Shown here: positions 45,451 to 57,246 of the stretch, in pieces
Numbering within the stretch: position 1 is the first letter of the stretch
Layout: the number at the start of each line of letters is the position of its first letter
Translations under genes and position numbers: made by a program
The notes under the pieces: generated by a model
Told to the model about the DNA's origin: nothing
The model's input: the letters and a program-made list of their open reading frames with translations, nothing else
Database searches by the model: none
DNA from: Liolophura sinensis
Lineage: Eukaryota > Mollusca > Polyplacophora > Chitonida > Chitonidae
Assembly (NCBI RefSeq): GCF_032854445.1
Contig: NC_088295.1
Location: forward strand, 21,193,385-21,257,384
Length of the DNA: 64,000 nt
Reading direction: 5' to 3'

Positions 45451-47629
45451 ACCCCAGGTACATATCAGCCAATACCCCAGGGTATTTTCACTACCGATCA
45501 CTCTAAGCTCCATGAAACTGCAGACAGATTGGTGAGAATTACAATTAAAATATATTCTGTAACATGTATACAGGAATCCAAGCATTGTTAATGTTTTCAC
45601 ACAAAGCTATATGAAAACTCTGACATATTGGCAAGAATTTCCTATTAAAAATGTTTCATAATGAAGTGTATGATACACATACATACAGGAGACATGTGGG
45701 GACATGTCCATGTATGTATGGACAAGTATAAATCTTGCATTTTAAGAATGTATAGGTCCAGCGAAATAATAGTTAAAATGCAGGGCACATGGACTTTTGT
45801 TGAAGACTGGTCATTGACTCATTTTTCTGTGTCTCTGAATGTCATTTTGAAAAAAAATTGAAAAGTTTTTCCCATGTTGAATAAGGTTGGGCGATGGTGC
45901 ACAAAAACTTTCATGACCTCGTAAAGGAACAAGAGAACATCAAAGGGCTGGGTGTGCTTTGGTTTTACCAAAATGTTTGGACACAATGCCAGTCATTTTA
46001 CTTGTTCCAAAAACGTACCGTTTAGGTACTGATGGTGTTTATGTGAGCTGGTAAGACACTGACATCTAGGCACAAGGACTATCTGTAACCATTTTAGCTG
46101 AGCTGCCATATGGAGGCCAGACAAGCACTCGAGGGATCGCAGAATTGGAGAACAGATTGCTGTTTACTGCAACCTGTAAAATGAAATTAAACAAACCCCA
46201 GATCTAAAATCAATACTTGGCAATGAAGCAAAAACTTCTTGAAAGCTGTCTGACAGAGTGGATATTTTGAATGTTTGTGAGATATGTGCTGAAGTATTTC
46301 CAGATGGAGATTACAGGTACCTACTTGGGATTTCGTTTGCCTCCACACCTCCCAGTGGCTGGCAAAATGTACATTATTCAGACATGACATTTACACTAAT
46401 ATAGCATAAATTTGACATGCATGCCATCTTGATTATTTTGTTCTAAAACTGAATGTGGTTCTCCGTCATGGATGCATGTTTGCTGGACTTACTTAGATTT
46501 ACCTCTTTTCAGTATTACATGAGGGACATTGTGAGTGTTACAGACTCTTCTCTAAAGAAAGGAAGGGATAGATAGTACAAATCTCATCATATAGTTCAAA
46601 TTAATGTTAACCATGTCGGTAAGTAATCCATTTGCCTGCTGTCAGAATGCATGTCGCAAAGAGACCACTTTTGTAAGGGGATAATGGTGGATAATTGGAA
46701 TGTCAGGGGAAGATGACCTGGAAGAAGACATCAGTTTATTTTGTTTGATGTTTCTCCACATGGAGTATGGAGAGTGATGAAACCCCAGAGTTGATGATAA
46801 TGCCCTACCCCTACATCTGTGGCAGCCTTTTTATCTATTATTTTCCTCCACATCTACGTCAGTTTGACCAAGGTGGTAACCATAGCAATTTGATTAATTA
46901 TAGGATCTGACAGATATATATCAGAGATTAACACGAACTTCAGCACATCCTTTATTCCTTTCGATGTTTTTGTGGCCACCCCACTAATATGATAATTTCT
47001 GTGAACGTGAGCTATTTACAAGCTAGGCTTGCAGTACTCAGTGCAGACAAAGACTGGTGGCGTAGCTTGATTCGGATCCCTGATTATGGTGTTATCCTCA
47101 ATAATGTACACCACATCTGTTGACGCCCATTAGCTTGTCTGTTATGCCACATGTGCTATGTTTAATGTATGCGAATACTGGACTGATAATAACAGAACGT
47201 ACAGATGTGAATTTTTATATCCCAGTATACATGTACCTTCACTGTAGACAATGTGAAAATGATGATGTAAAGTCTATGTAAAACGCATTATATAAACAGC
47301 ATAGCACACTGAACACTTTATTTTTCAATTTTAGGCTCAACATTATAAATATTGGTCAGAGAAATTTTTTCCAGTGGTACCTTCCAATTAAGTTTGTTTT
47401 TGCCTCCAGATTTAAATTTGCTTTACACATAGTTGAGACTTTGGCATTAAGGACTAGGATATGTTTCAAAGACGAAAGTTCAACTGTTAAATACTGGTCA
47501 AGGTTTTTGTGTTGAAGCGTTTTCATTGGTTGAAGTTTGGTGTTCAAGAAATGATTTGTGTAGTGAAAAAGATGTTCTGGGCTGTATACCTCTACAGATG
47601 TTCCTTGTATACTTCTAAGACATTATTTC
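45451..47629 (+). other. Intron sequence
   Basis: About 2.2 kb, chance ORFs only, no known repeat recognised. Confidence 0.5.
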
Positions 47630-47763
47630 AGTGGCACTGGTTCATGTTGGTTTTCCCAGCTGTATGTACGGATGGTTGTGGACTTCCTTACAACATAATA
47701 CTGGCTGCCGTCATATAAGTGAAATATTCTTGAGTACACTGCAAAACATCAATCAAATAAATA
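47630..47763 (+). mobile_element. SINE (main family), 3' half
   Basis: CGGATGGTTGTGGACTTCC, CATATAAGTGAAATATTCTT and ACATCAATCAAATAAATAG; head lost. Confidence 0.83.
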
Positions 47764-47867
47764 GTGTTGGTTTTCAGAGCTTATTATCTTATCAGGTTTG
47801 TTCGCAAGTATGTTTGACATTGATAGTTGATTTAGTATGTTTTTGGTGAAAATTCATATACGCTGTT

Positions 47868-47945
47868 GTTATTTATTTCTTTATTTCACAGAAGTTAAAT
47901 GCTGTACTTAAGAATATTTCACGTATATGACGACAGTTGTTTTAT
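47868..47945 (-). mobile_element. SINE (main family) tail fragment, minus orientation
   Basis: TTATTTATTTCTTTATTT then GTACTTAAGAATATTTCACG; followed within 40 bases by a plus-oriented copy. Confidence 0.65.
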
Positions 47946-47974
47946 TGGTGAACAGGAAAGCCCAGAGTAAACGA

Positions 47975-48228
47975 GGGAGCCAGTGTGGCTTAGTGATTAG
48001 CATACATGCCAGCATGCCTCTCACCAATGCGACTGCAGTGAGTTCAAGCCCAGCTCATGCTGGCTCCATTTGTGTTCTTATGTGCGAAGGTCTGTCAACC
48101 TGTGGATGGCCATGTGTTTCCTCAGGGGTCTGCCAGGTTTCCTCCCACCATAATTCTGGCTGCCTTCATATAAGTGAAATATTCATGAGTACAGCGTAAA
48201 ACTAAAATCAAATAGATAACTAAATAAC
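47975..48228 (+). mobile_element. SINE (main family), full length, diverged
   Basis: Head GAGCCAGTGTGGCTTAGTGA with B-box-like GTGAGTTCAAGCCC, CTCATGCTGGCTCC, CAACCTGTGGATGGCCATGT, tail ATAAGTGAAATATTCATGAG and AAATCAAATAGATAAC. Confidence 0.9.
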
Positions 48229-51200
48229 AGAGAAAGCCACTGACTTATGCCTAGTAACTGTCAAACTTTCCTACATGTGAAAGTGGGACCACCAGGGCCC
48301 TGAGAACAACAAAAATCTGACTATGTAGCCTTAATGTGGGGCTCTTTATATGACTTCGGATGTTATTTTTCGGGTTTGATTCCATAAATATATTGTCTTT
48401 AACAGGATTCTATTCTCACTGTTGTCAGACTGAGGCGTCATCTTGAGTGTTACATTAACACAGTAATTCATGACCTAGCCATAAACAATTGTGGACCGTT
48501 CAGACAGCATGCAAGTCCTTGGCTTTTTGATGAAGACCTTGGCTTCTTGACTGATCTAAGAAGAAAAGATGTTGTGGTTCTATAGGGCTAGCTGAGTTGA
48601 TATGAATCTAACCTGGCTGTGGCCTTAGTTCAACCTAACACATTCTGGGTCAATCAGGATAAAATGGGTCACTATTCTGTAATATTCTATGGGTATTCTG
48701 TGTGAATAGCTTTAGTTGATGGGTCTAAGAAGACTGGTGAGCTGGAAGCCGAGTTGAATCGTTTAATTGATTATTGAGATGACTGGTCATTCTGAACTCA
48801 ACATTTGAATGATTCCCTGCCTCAGGCTCATCGTTCACGTACATGTAGCTCTTATATCCTGTCTCCAGAATTTGCTATGACATCTGTGAAGACTTGCTGA
48901 TTTTAAGTTTCATAAATATACATACGTTGCACATGAATGCAGACTTTATTAGACAAATGTATCAATGAGATATGTTTTGATAAATGTTTAATGCCGTGGT
49001 ACAGTTTTTCATGCATCCCAGAGAACTTCGTTTTAAATAAGGATATTTAAGCAAGGAGCAGCTGGCTCTTGTGATTGACCCATGGGGATCTATCTAAGGA
49101 AGAGCAACTTCATCTCAGAAATTGTCTGTTATATAATGAAAGTCTTGATCGTGGGTAAGACTTTTGTCTTATTCAAGGGGCTTGGGCAGTTGAATGATTA
49201 GAAACATTGATATATAAATTAATCACAACAAGAGACACAACTTACAAATTCCATTATATCTTGTTTTTATATACACAGGTGTATGGAAAGTTGAAAATAC
49301 TGTGTTTTCTTCTTAAGGCCAGCTCTGTGTGTGTAATAAACACGCAAAAGATAGGCCATTTTTTTGTTTGCCATTAGACAAAGTATTGTTTGCTGTGATA
49401 ACAAAGTGTTGTTTGGTACGCGAGGATTTCTCAAATTTGTCCATGTCCAGTTAAGCTTTTTGTTAAGTCCAGGTATGGTGTGTACAAGGCACGGATATGT
49501 TGAGGTCTATGGTTAATGATTATTGTAGTTCAGAAGTATGTCTGCATTGTTCACTTTGCTCCCTAATTTGAGTGTGGACAGGATTACCATTCATTGACCA
49601 AATAATACCATTGAGTTTGAAGTGCGTGTTTCACTAATAATCTTGAAACACATGCCGAAGGCACCATTTTTTCTTTAACTCTATATGCCATAAGCACTTG
49701 AATCACTCATCTCACAAGGCTTCATTTGTTTCAAGGGTATAACTTTTTCATTTATAACATATAAATTCCTCAGAGCTAACATCATCAGCTTTCAAGTCTA
49801 TTTTCATTCTAATCTTGCCAGTATGTCTTTAAATAGTTAGAATTCAGCATGTATTGATAGAGGACTTCATCAACTTCAGGGATATAGCCATTGGTAAGTG
49901 CTGCTTGTTAAAAGCGTGTGACGTCAGTGGTGTTTACCGTGCCTTGTCGGAATCAAAGATAATGTTGGTTGTACCCAGGATCGAAATTCCGGGAATCTCT
50001 GATCTTTAGGGAAGCTGTCAGTGTGAAGCAGTACAAAACCTAGACCTAGCTGTCCTTAGGCTTGATTAGGTAACAAAAGGCATTCCTGCTTTTCAAACAA
50101 ATCTCAAGTGTTTTTTCCAGGTTATAACATAAACATGGCACTTCAGTTGTCAGTGTCATTAAATCTGTCTGGTGAAGACTGAAAACCCAATAGATACATA
50201 GATCGCAGTTTAAATGAAATCTGCTTGGATATCTGCTCAAATATCTGTATCCAATAGGAAATACCTGTCACATTTGTGGTCTTGATGAAGGTAATAAGAA
50301 CTCAAGGTTTCTGTAGTGGTATTAGTGTATTCCAAGTTGCCCGATGACCTGTTGACACAACCTGATAGTTGATTATTTGTTTGGCTTGAACTTTTATGTA
50401 ACACAGCTTTATCTTTAGTTTGGGAAGACTTATACAGCTATAAGGGTTACAGATCAGTGACAAATCCGTCTTGTATTTAAAATAGTTTAGTCGTCTTATT
50501 CACCCTCAGTCTTCACCGACAGGGATCTAAAAGGTGTCAGAGGCAGATCATATTCACTACTGTGAGCCAAGGTTGTTCAAACTTCATGTTTCACACATGG
50601 TGTACATGCATATCATGTTGAGTAATGATTATTTTAACATTCTTAGCCTTGTTAATATTTTAGAGACTACATGTTGCTTGATGTCATTGATTTCAGTGTA
50701 ATTGAGAATGTTTTGTCATAAGACAAAAGTATCAAGGTCTCTGGTTTTCTGTCTGTTTTGCTGAATATCCTACATAGTTGTGTATGTATATAGCTTATGA
50801 GCTATTAATTTTAGGTTGCCTTGTTTATCAACCAGTTGTTAAAGCACATGGACTGTTTAATCATGATTTAGTGCTATTTACTGTAATGTAATGGGGATCT
50901 CTACAGAGTAGGAAATTATTCTTGACACGATGATCATGTGCTAATGCGTGGTATGCCTACACGTGCCTGGGCTTCTATAGGCGAGTCTTTATTCTGTTTA
51001 CAGCAGCATGTACATGTATAGTGATATGTCAGTGTAATCAAGCTGTTCAGAATGTTCAAGGTGCTCAAGTGCAGATTTCATCCCATACAGTTTTACTATA
51101 CTTGCTATCTCGAGTATCTCCGGGATGGGGTTTTTGTTGTAAACACAGTGAGTGATAGACAAGATGTGAAAGTGCTTGGAGTGGTGGGGTGTTGGCATCT

Positions 51201-53700
51201 TTGGGGTCTTGTGAATTAAACGAGGAAGGTTGTATGTGTAGCACAGGAGTTACACAACACTAAATTGTCTTGGCTTAAGAGAGCATTGGGGCCTCATAAA
51301 TTGAATACCAAGCAATCACAGAGCATAATGGGAGTTATTACAACCATGCAGCTCCACTGATATGGCCTGTCTCAGAAATTCACGTCATGTCCAGCACTGG
51401 TCACTGGTTAATTAAGAACGAGGTACAAATGCAGATAGTTGTGTAATTCCCTGAAGGTCATAGCTGAGTGCACTGGGTGTGGGCTTAAGGTTGGCATGGC
51501 TGTATCTGTGGATGCATGAATCCCTAATAGCAGCTTGTCTTGTTGAAAGCTCTCCCACATGGCAAGATGGCATGACCGCCTGTGCTGCTCAGCTGGGCCA
51601 TCTCTGTATCTCTGATGTCCTAACCTTCCATGTGTCCATGCTTCTCTGTATATGACTTCAGTCCTATCTCATAACATCAGCCCACCACATGTAGCTCATT
51701 AGCTGGTTACACCTGTGGCCTACCCCGCTGTAAACAATAGATGCCACTCATTTGTCGCACCCAATAATGATGTTTGGACTTCATTGAACTTGATTAACTT
51801 AACTGAGTTTTCTATATTTGCTTGAAAGAAAGAAAGCATTTATTTTTAGAGTATTCGTCATTCACTTGTTTATCAACGTTTTGAACGTAGTGTTGCTAAT
51901 TGGCGTGGTATGGTTTTATCTTATGTAGAAATTAATTCTATAGTTTGAAAATACAGTTTAGAAAGTCACCATAGTTACCCAGCAAATATATGTTTCAATA
52001 CTGCAAGTGGTTGATTTCTGTACATTACTGTAACACATGCACTGGTGTGAGCATGTTGGCATGAAGTGTTTACCTGTATTCATTTCACAAACTGACTGAT
52101 GTGTCTAATTTCATTTCACAAACTAAAACTGATTTATTGGGGTTACCTGTACTACCTTGAAGGGGTATGCACATTTTTGCTGGTTTCTAAGCTAGGAATG
52201 AAGAAAGGATATATGTTTGTGATGGTCATAGCAAGACATTTCTTATTTGACATAGGGTTCATGTCATACTTAAATGCGCAGGCTTGGGTTTGTCCCATTT
52301 CCTGTTAAAGATGCCTTTGGTTTGTTGGTAATGTGCTGCTAATTATTTGACATCTTTGGACAAAGACAGTTTTGTGAATTCTGTTTGCTGTTTTTGGATG
52401 GCAGATAGCCAGGTATGAGCTAGGTGCAGACTCTCGTCCAAGTCTAGTCATATAGGGATGGGGAAGCCCTCATAGCTCTCAGTTCAGATCAAACATTGAT
52501 TGTCGAGCTAAGCTTCCATCAAAACCTGGTAGAAATCAATCAAGCTGCATGTTAGTTTGTGGGTGATTTCCTCTGACAGATATAGATGTATGGCTTGTCT
52601 AGTTAGTCTTATTTCTGGGCATACTGCAGGTTGATACATTTCCCATCCTTTCCTATCAGTCCAAATTTCATAACCATGAATCAGTTATTGACAGCTTCAT
52701 TTGTACATTGCCTATTAACTTAGAGATTTCAAACTATCTTGTTTTTTTGTTGTATAACGATGCTTTAAATATTTTTGTGCCATACTGGTACTTAAGTTTT
52801 ACCGATGAAAGATTTTTTTTGTGGCTTGTCTCTTGTTATTATATGGTTTAGCACAGCACTAAGATGTGTCTGCTGGCTTATAGAAATCAATATATTATAG
52901 CTCGGGTGGCAGTGTTGTGGAGCTGGTCTGACTTCGAGTAGGCCTGAAGGCCATATAGCTGATGACTTGCTCCCAGCCTTCCGCACGTGATGATGCTTCA
53001 GTCTGACGCCAGCCACTTCTTTACACCTCTCATTCGTGAAGGAAGAATCTGATGTGCTTCACTGATTGGCTCTGCTTTGTCACATGATATGAACAACTGT
53101 CTTGAGAAGTCTGACAAGCGCAGTAGTCTGTAGATATCTGTAGATATGAGAACCTGCCTGTGTAGTGGAGAGGTATCTTTGTGTTGAGCCAATCAATACC
53201 CAGGTTACCTGTGTGAAATATTTTCATGAAATTGATGGTGTAACACGAAGGTATACAATTTTTTTGAAAAAATCAAAGTATAAATTGGAACATACCATTG
53301 GCTTTGTGATTCCATTAACTTTTCTTATTGGAAGAATGGTTGTCTCATTGTGAATTTTTGTCACACAATCATTGGGCCTGGTATTCGGTATTTCTTTTGG
53401 TTGTAAAGATTCGTTATGACTGTAGCTCCTTGAACTTTTGACCAAATCAGCGTGGGCTGCCAGTTTTCTGAGTTGGTTTATTTGCTGACATCATTGTGAA
53501 ACTCAGTGTGTTTGGGTTTGGGATTGGCCAAGTGTTTCTTATAGAGCGGAACTTCCCCAGAAATCCACTGTGAACACACTGGCTGTCAACTGTGTTGGTT
53601 CACTGCTTAATGTAGACTGCTCCCGAATCATGGCAGAAGGATTTTAGTGGGAGAAATATATTTCAAAGGCTCCACCAGCAGTAATTAACCTTCTGTTTAG
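48229..53700 (+). other. Intron sequence, 5.5 kb
   Basis: No repeat or exon recognised. Some stretches (for example 51540-51760 and 52900-53190) look less AT-rich and could be conserved regulatory DNA, but nothing specific can be named. Ends at the acceptor CCTTCTGTTTAG. Confidence 0.45.
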
Positions 53701-53854
53701 TTGGTTTTCTTCATTACTTCATTGTGAAGACCAATATGAGCAATCTGTGGAAAAAACTGTTCGAGAAATGGAAGACTTCACAATGTGAAATGAAACGTGC
53801 TGAGGCAGCTGCTGCTGCCTTTTTCTGTGGAATAACTGCCAAAAGAAAGAAACG
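53701..53854 (+). CDS. Unrecognised plus-strand gene, third exon (frame uncertain)
   Basis: Acceptor AACCTTCTGTTTAG and perfect donor GTAAGT. Joined to the second exon (phase 2), the frame reads WFSSLLHCEDQYEQSVEK and then meets TGA at 53786-53788. The other open frame reads KLFEKWKTSQCEMKRAEAAA and AFFCGITAKRKK to the donor. The two coding-like halves meet at an A6 run (53751-53756), so one extra A in the read would make the exon open throughout, phase 2 in and phase 2 out. Alternatives: the gene ends at the TGA (about 138 residues), or the exon is an alternative start with ATG at 53736. No family recognised. Confidence 0.55.
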
Positions 53855-54090
53855 GTAAGTTGAACTGTCAATTAGTTTAAAATTAATTGCATTGTTACTG
53901 TCTGATGAGAACATATGGAATATGATTGGAAAGTAAATGTTCTATGTAGGAAATGAACCTTTCAGTGTTTATAGTCAGAATATAGGTATTGGGAATGTAT
54001 AAAAATTGATGAAAAAACATATATGTATAGGCTATTTTAATAACACCATTACTTTTGTATGTTTTACATGAGAATGACATTTTTTTTCAT
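53855..54090 (+). other. Intron sequence after third exon
   Basis: Begins GTAAGT; AT-rich; nothing recognised before the tandem repeat. Confidence 0.45.
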
Positions 54091-54252
54091 GAAAATATGT
54101 GAAATAGGAATATGTAAGATTGTGCAACAATGAAAATATGTGAAATAGGAATATGTAAGATTTTGTGACAATGAAAATATGTGAAATAGGAATATGTAAG
54201 ATTATGTGATAATGAAAATATGTGAAATACAGATGTGTTCGATTATATGACA
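54091..54252 (+). repeat. Tandem repeat, 41-bp unit, about four copies
   Basis: GAAAATATGTGAAATAGGAA starts at 54091, 54132 and 54173; at 54214 a fourth, more diverged unit begins GAAAATATGTGAAATACAGA. The spacing is exactly 41 bases each time. The minus-strand ORF across it is a product of the repeat. Confidence 0.92.
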
Positions 54253-54865
54253 AGATAGTGCCATAAAAAATACATGTGGTTAATTGGTGATTTCTTCCTT
54301 AGATTTTGCTTTCACAATGGAAAGAAAGCTTAATACATGCCTGTATGCTTCAGTTTTTAAGTAACGTAGTGAAATGGAACTCATCTGGTACCTTCTCAAA
54401 TTAAAGCAGAAGATATTGATTTCTAGTCTTCAAAATCTATGATTATTTTTCACTCTAGTGGCTTATTTATGATGGGCTGTCAAAAGCTATTTCTGTCAAA
54501 TTTGCTTTACTTTTGCCATAATTTCAAATGACAGTGTTACTTTATACATGTATTGTACACTTTATTTAGTGTCCTTGGACTTTCTGTAGTAATCTAAGTT
54601 ACATTGTGTCTTCTATAAACAATGATGCTTTTACCCCTTTATTGTCCTACATGTAAATACTGTTATTTAGCTATTTAACTCCAGTTAATGTTGAAGACTT
54701 GATCTTCATGTCAGGTATCGATGTAATCATTGTAGCATAATCACTCTGTAGCAATTTGGTGACTCAGAAATCAGAAAAGTGCGACATGGATTTGCAAGAT
54801 TGGTAGCTTTTCCATTTTCAGTTGTCATGTGTAAGTTATTTGTTGGGGGGAATTTTTCATGATCA

Positions 54866-55090
54866 TTTGTTGATTTATTTGATTCTTGTTTAACACCATA
54901 CTTAAGAATTTGTAACTTTGACAGTGGTGGTCAGTTTTTAGCTTGCCATTACAAAGTAGTAACAGGGTGTGTGTTCAAGTAAGCTTTTTTGTTCAGGTCA
55001 GCTGTCCAGTCAACTTAGGCTAGACTCTTGCTTGGGTGTTGCTGGGTTTCTCCTAACCATTGTTTTGGGTATGGAAACCTGTGTGGCGGG
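54866..55090 (-). mobile_element. Old SINE-like repeat, minus orientation
   Basis: GATTTATTTGATTCTTGTTT and CCATACTTAAGAATTTG keep the reversed tail pattern of the main SINE; the rest is too diverged to be sure of the family. Confidence 0.45.
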
Positions 55091-55411
55091 GTTAAACTAA
55101 CAGACTTTGACAAATTAATGATAAACATTCCCACTTGTGAAGTACATACTTGCATATTATATTTGTGGCATTAAGCCATGTGGTCTTATGTCAACATAAA
55201 AAATATTGAGGACTACACATAAGACACCCATGCACAACCTCAACTGCTTAATGAGGCATGAAAATGGGGGCATCTACAAAATCCCTGTCAAAGTTTGGGG
55301 TGATTTTTGTTGATGTTTAGACATCTATAGAGTGGTGTGTTGAAATGCAGTAGATTTAACAGTGTAATCCTGTATTGCGTGAGAAGAAAACCCCAGCACA
55401 GCATAGTTATG

Positions 55412-55625
55412 TACCGTCATAAACTAAAATTTCACCCAAAGAGTGCATATTGAGAGGTAAATACACATCGTAAAAATACAAATTTCCTTTGGAACTAAAA
55501 CATGTCTCCATTAGGATATCAACCTGTTTTCCAAGCAAACCTTAAAACACCTTTTTAATAGAAATCTCAGAATCAGGCAAATTGAACAGTTTATTGTTAG
55601 ACGAAATTTTGATCAGTAATAGGCA
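55412..55625. mobile_element. Older relative of the MITE at 42.8 kb
   Basis: It shares ordered blocks with the 42.8-kb MITE: CTAAAATTT near the left end, GAGTGCATATTGAGAGG, CCTGTTTTCCAAGCAAACCT, AAATCTCAGAATCAGGCAAA and GACGAAATTTTGATCAG near the right end. The inverted ends are weaker than in the other copy. Confidence 0.55.
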
Positions 55626-56968
55626 GCTTGAATTGTCAGTGCTTAATTCCTGAAATGTGGATTTAAGAGAAAAAAAACAACAAAACATGTGCATTATAAA
55701 TAAGGTGAGAATCCTATTGTATGAGCATATTTTAGATGTAGCCAGTTTGAGGAATTTCACGACTTACATGTATTAAGAATCCTTTCTTGTCAATATAACT
55801 CTTCTTAACTTTTATGTGATTGTGGCGTGGCGTTTCCCCCCCCCCCCCATTAATATCTTTGTAGGTTAAGTCCTTTAAAGCTAAAGAAAGACTCAAAACT
55901 GTTTATTATATGCATTTATATACCTTTCCAAGTCAGTATTGTAGAGTCGGCATAGCAGAAGTTCTATGCAATAGGTGTTAATATGATTTAGTTAAGTATA
56001 CCTCTGTTTGGAACTGGCACTGACCAGGAGTGCGTTTTTCTTGTACATGCGTACTGTTGTTGACATGGCAATGCAAAGAGTACATGTGTTTAGAAATGTG
56101 TCATCGGTGTGTACATTTATAGTGACCTGAATCTGTTTAGGTGTATGTACTGTTCCTATGGAAATGCTGGCTATGTGTCTGTTTTATTGTTGTTCAGTCT
56201 AATGTTGATGTGAGAAGAGTTTAGGGTGTGGCATCACTAAGGTGATGCTGTTGGTGGAGGCTGCCTCAGTGAATATTGCTAAGTGTTTACCTGTGTGCAT
56301 GGATGGCTGGCTGGCTGGCTGGTGATGTAGGGAGTTAATAATGATTGAAGCACACCTCAGATCAATAATTGCATCCGGTTGTATTACTGAAACGTCCCTA
56401 ACTCCTCAGTTGTCACACCTTAATTAGCCGTTACCAGGCACATTCCACCTGTGTAATATGTTTTATGGTACAAACCGACCACTTATAGAGCATGTGGGTG
56501 GGGTCCGCTCTGATGTCAGCTCAGCTAATGAAAATTATTCCAAATAATTAATTTCTAGGCAGGTGTTCAGGCTGTATAATTTTGGATATTGTGTAATATT
56601 TTTACTAATGGTTGTCCGTTAAGCCATTAGTTTTAATCAAGTTTGACTGATACCAGTGCTAATCTGTCAAAACTCAAGAACATAATCTGTTAATCAGATA
56701 TTATTGGATTCTTCATTTTCGAAGAGCATTGAAATTACGTATATGTTTTACATATATTTTGGTATATCTGATGTACATATAGGGGTGCAATCTCATGAGA
56801 AAGCACTCCGAGACTAACTGTTATTGAAAGATTTCTGTCCAAAATTTCTTCTTAGTGCATTTGAAGTTTGCAAAGTATGTTATTATTTTCCTTGCAGTAA
56901 ATCGAAAAAACATACACCACCTGTAAAATTCTAGTGCTATTTATGAGACAACATGTATGTACTTTTGG
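55626..56968 (+). other. Non-coding stretch
   Basis: A C13 run near 55837 and (GGCT)4 near 56306. Around 56440-56580 TAATTA and CAGGTG-type words cluster, compatible with an enhancer but not diagnostic. Confidence 0.45.
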
Positions 56969-57234
56969 GGGGGCCTCTGTGGCTCAATTGGTTAGCGCAC
57001 TAGTGCAGCGTATTGACCCAGGGGTCTCTCACCAATGCGGTCGCTGTGAGTTCAAGTCCAGCTCATGCTGGCTTCCTCTCCGGCCATATGTGGGAAGGTC
57101 TGCCAGTAACCTGCGGATGGTCGTGGGTTTCCCCCGGGCTCTGCCCGGTTTCCACCCACTATAATGTTGGCTGCCGTCGTATAAGTGAAATATTCTTGAG
57201 TATGGCGTAAAACACCAATCAAATAAATAAATAA
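56969..57234 (+). mobile_element. SINE (main family), full length with 12-bp target duplication
   Basis: Head GGCCTCTGTGGCTCAATTGG, B-box-like GTGAGTTCAAGTCC, complete core, tail ATAAGTGAAATATTCTTGAG and (AAAT)n. ATGTACTTTTGG lies on both sides (56957-56968 and 57235-57246). Confidence 0.95.
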
Positions 57235-57246
57235 ATGTACTTTTGG

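Noticed and set aside
54032-54253. Minus-strand ORF with repeated HIFIV-like segments
   Set aside because: Produced by the 41-bp tandem repeat; no start context or splice support.
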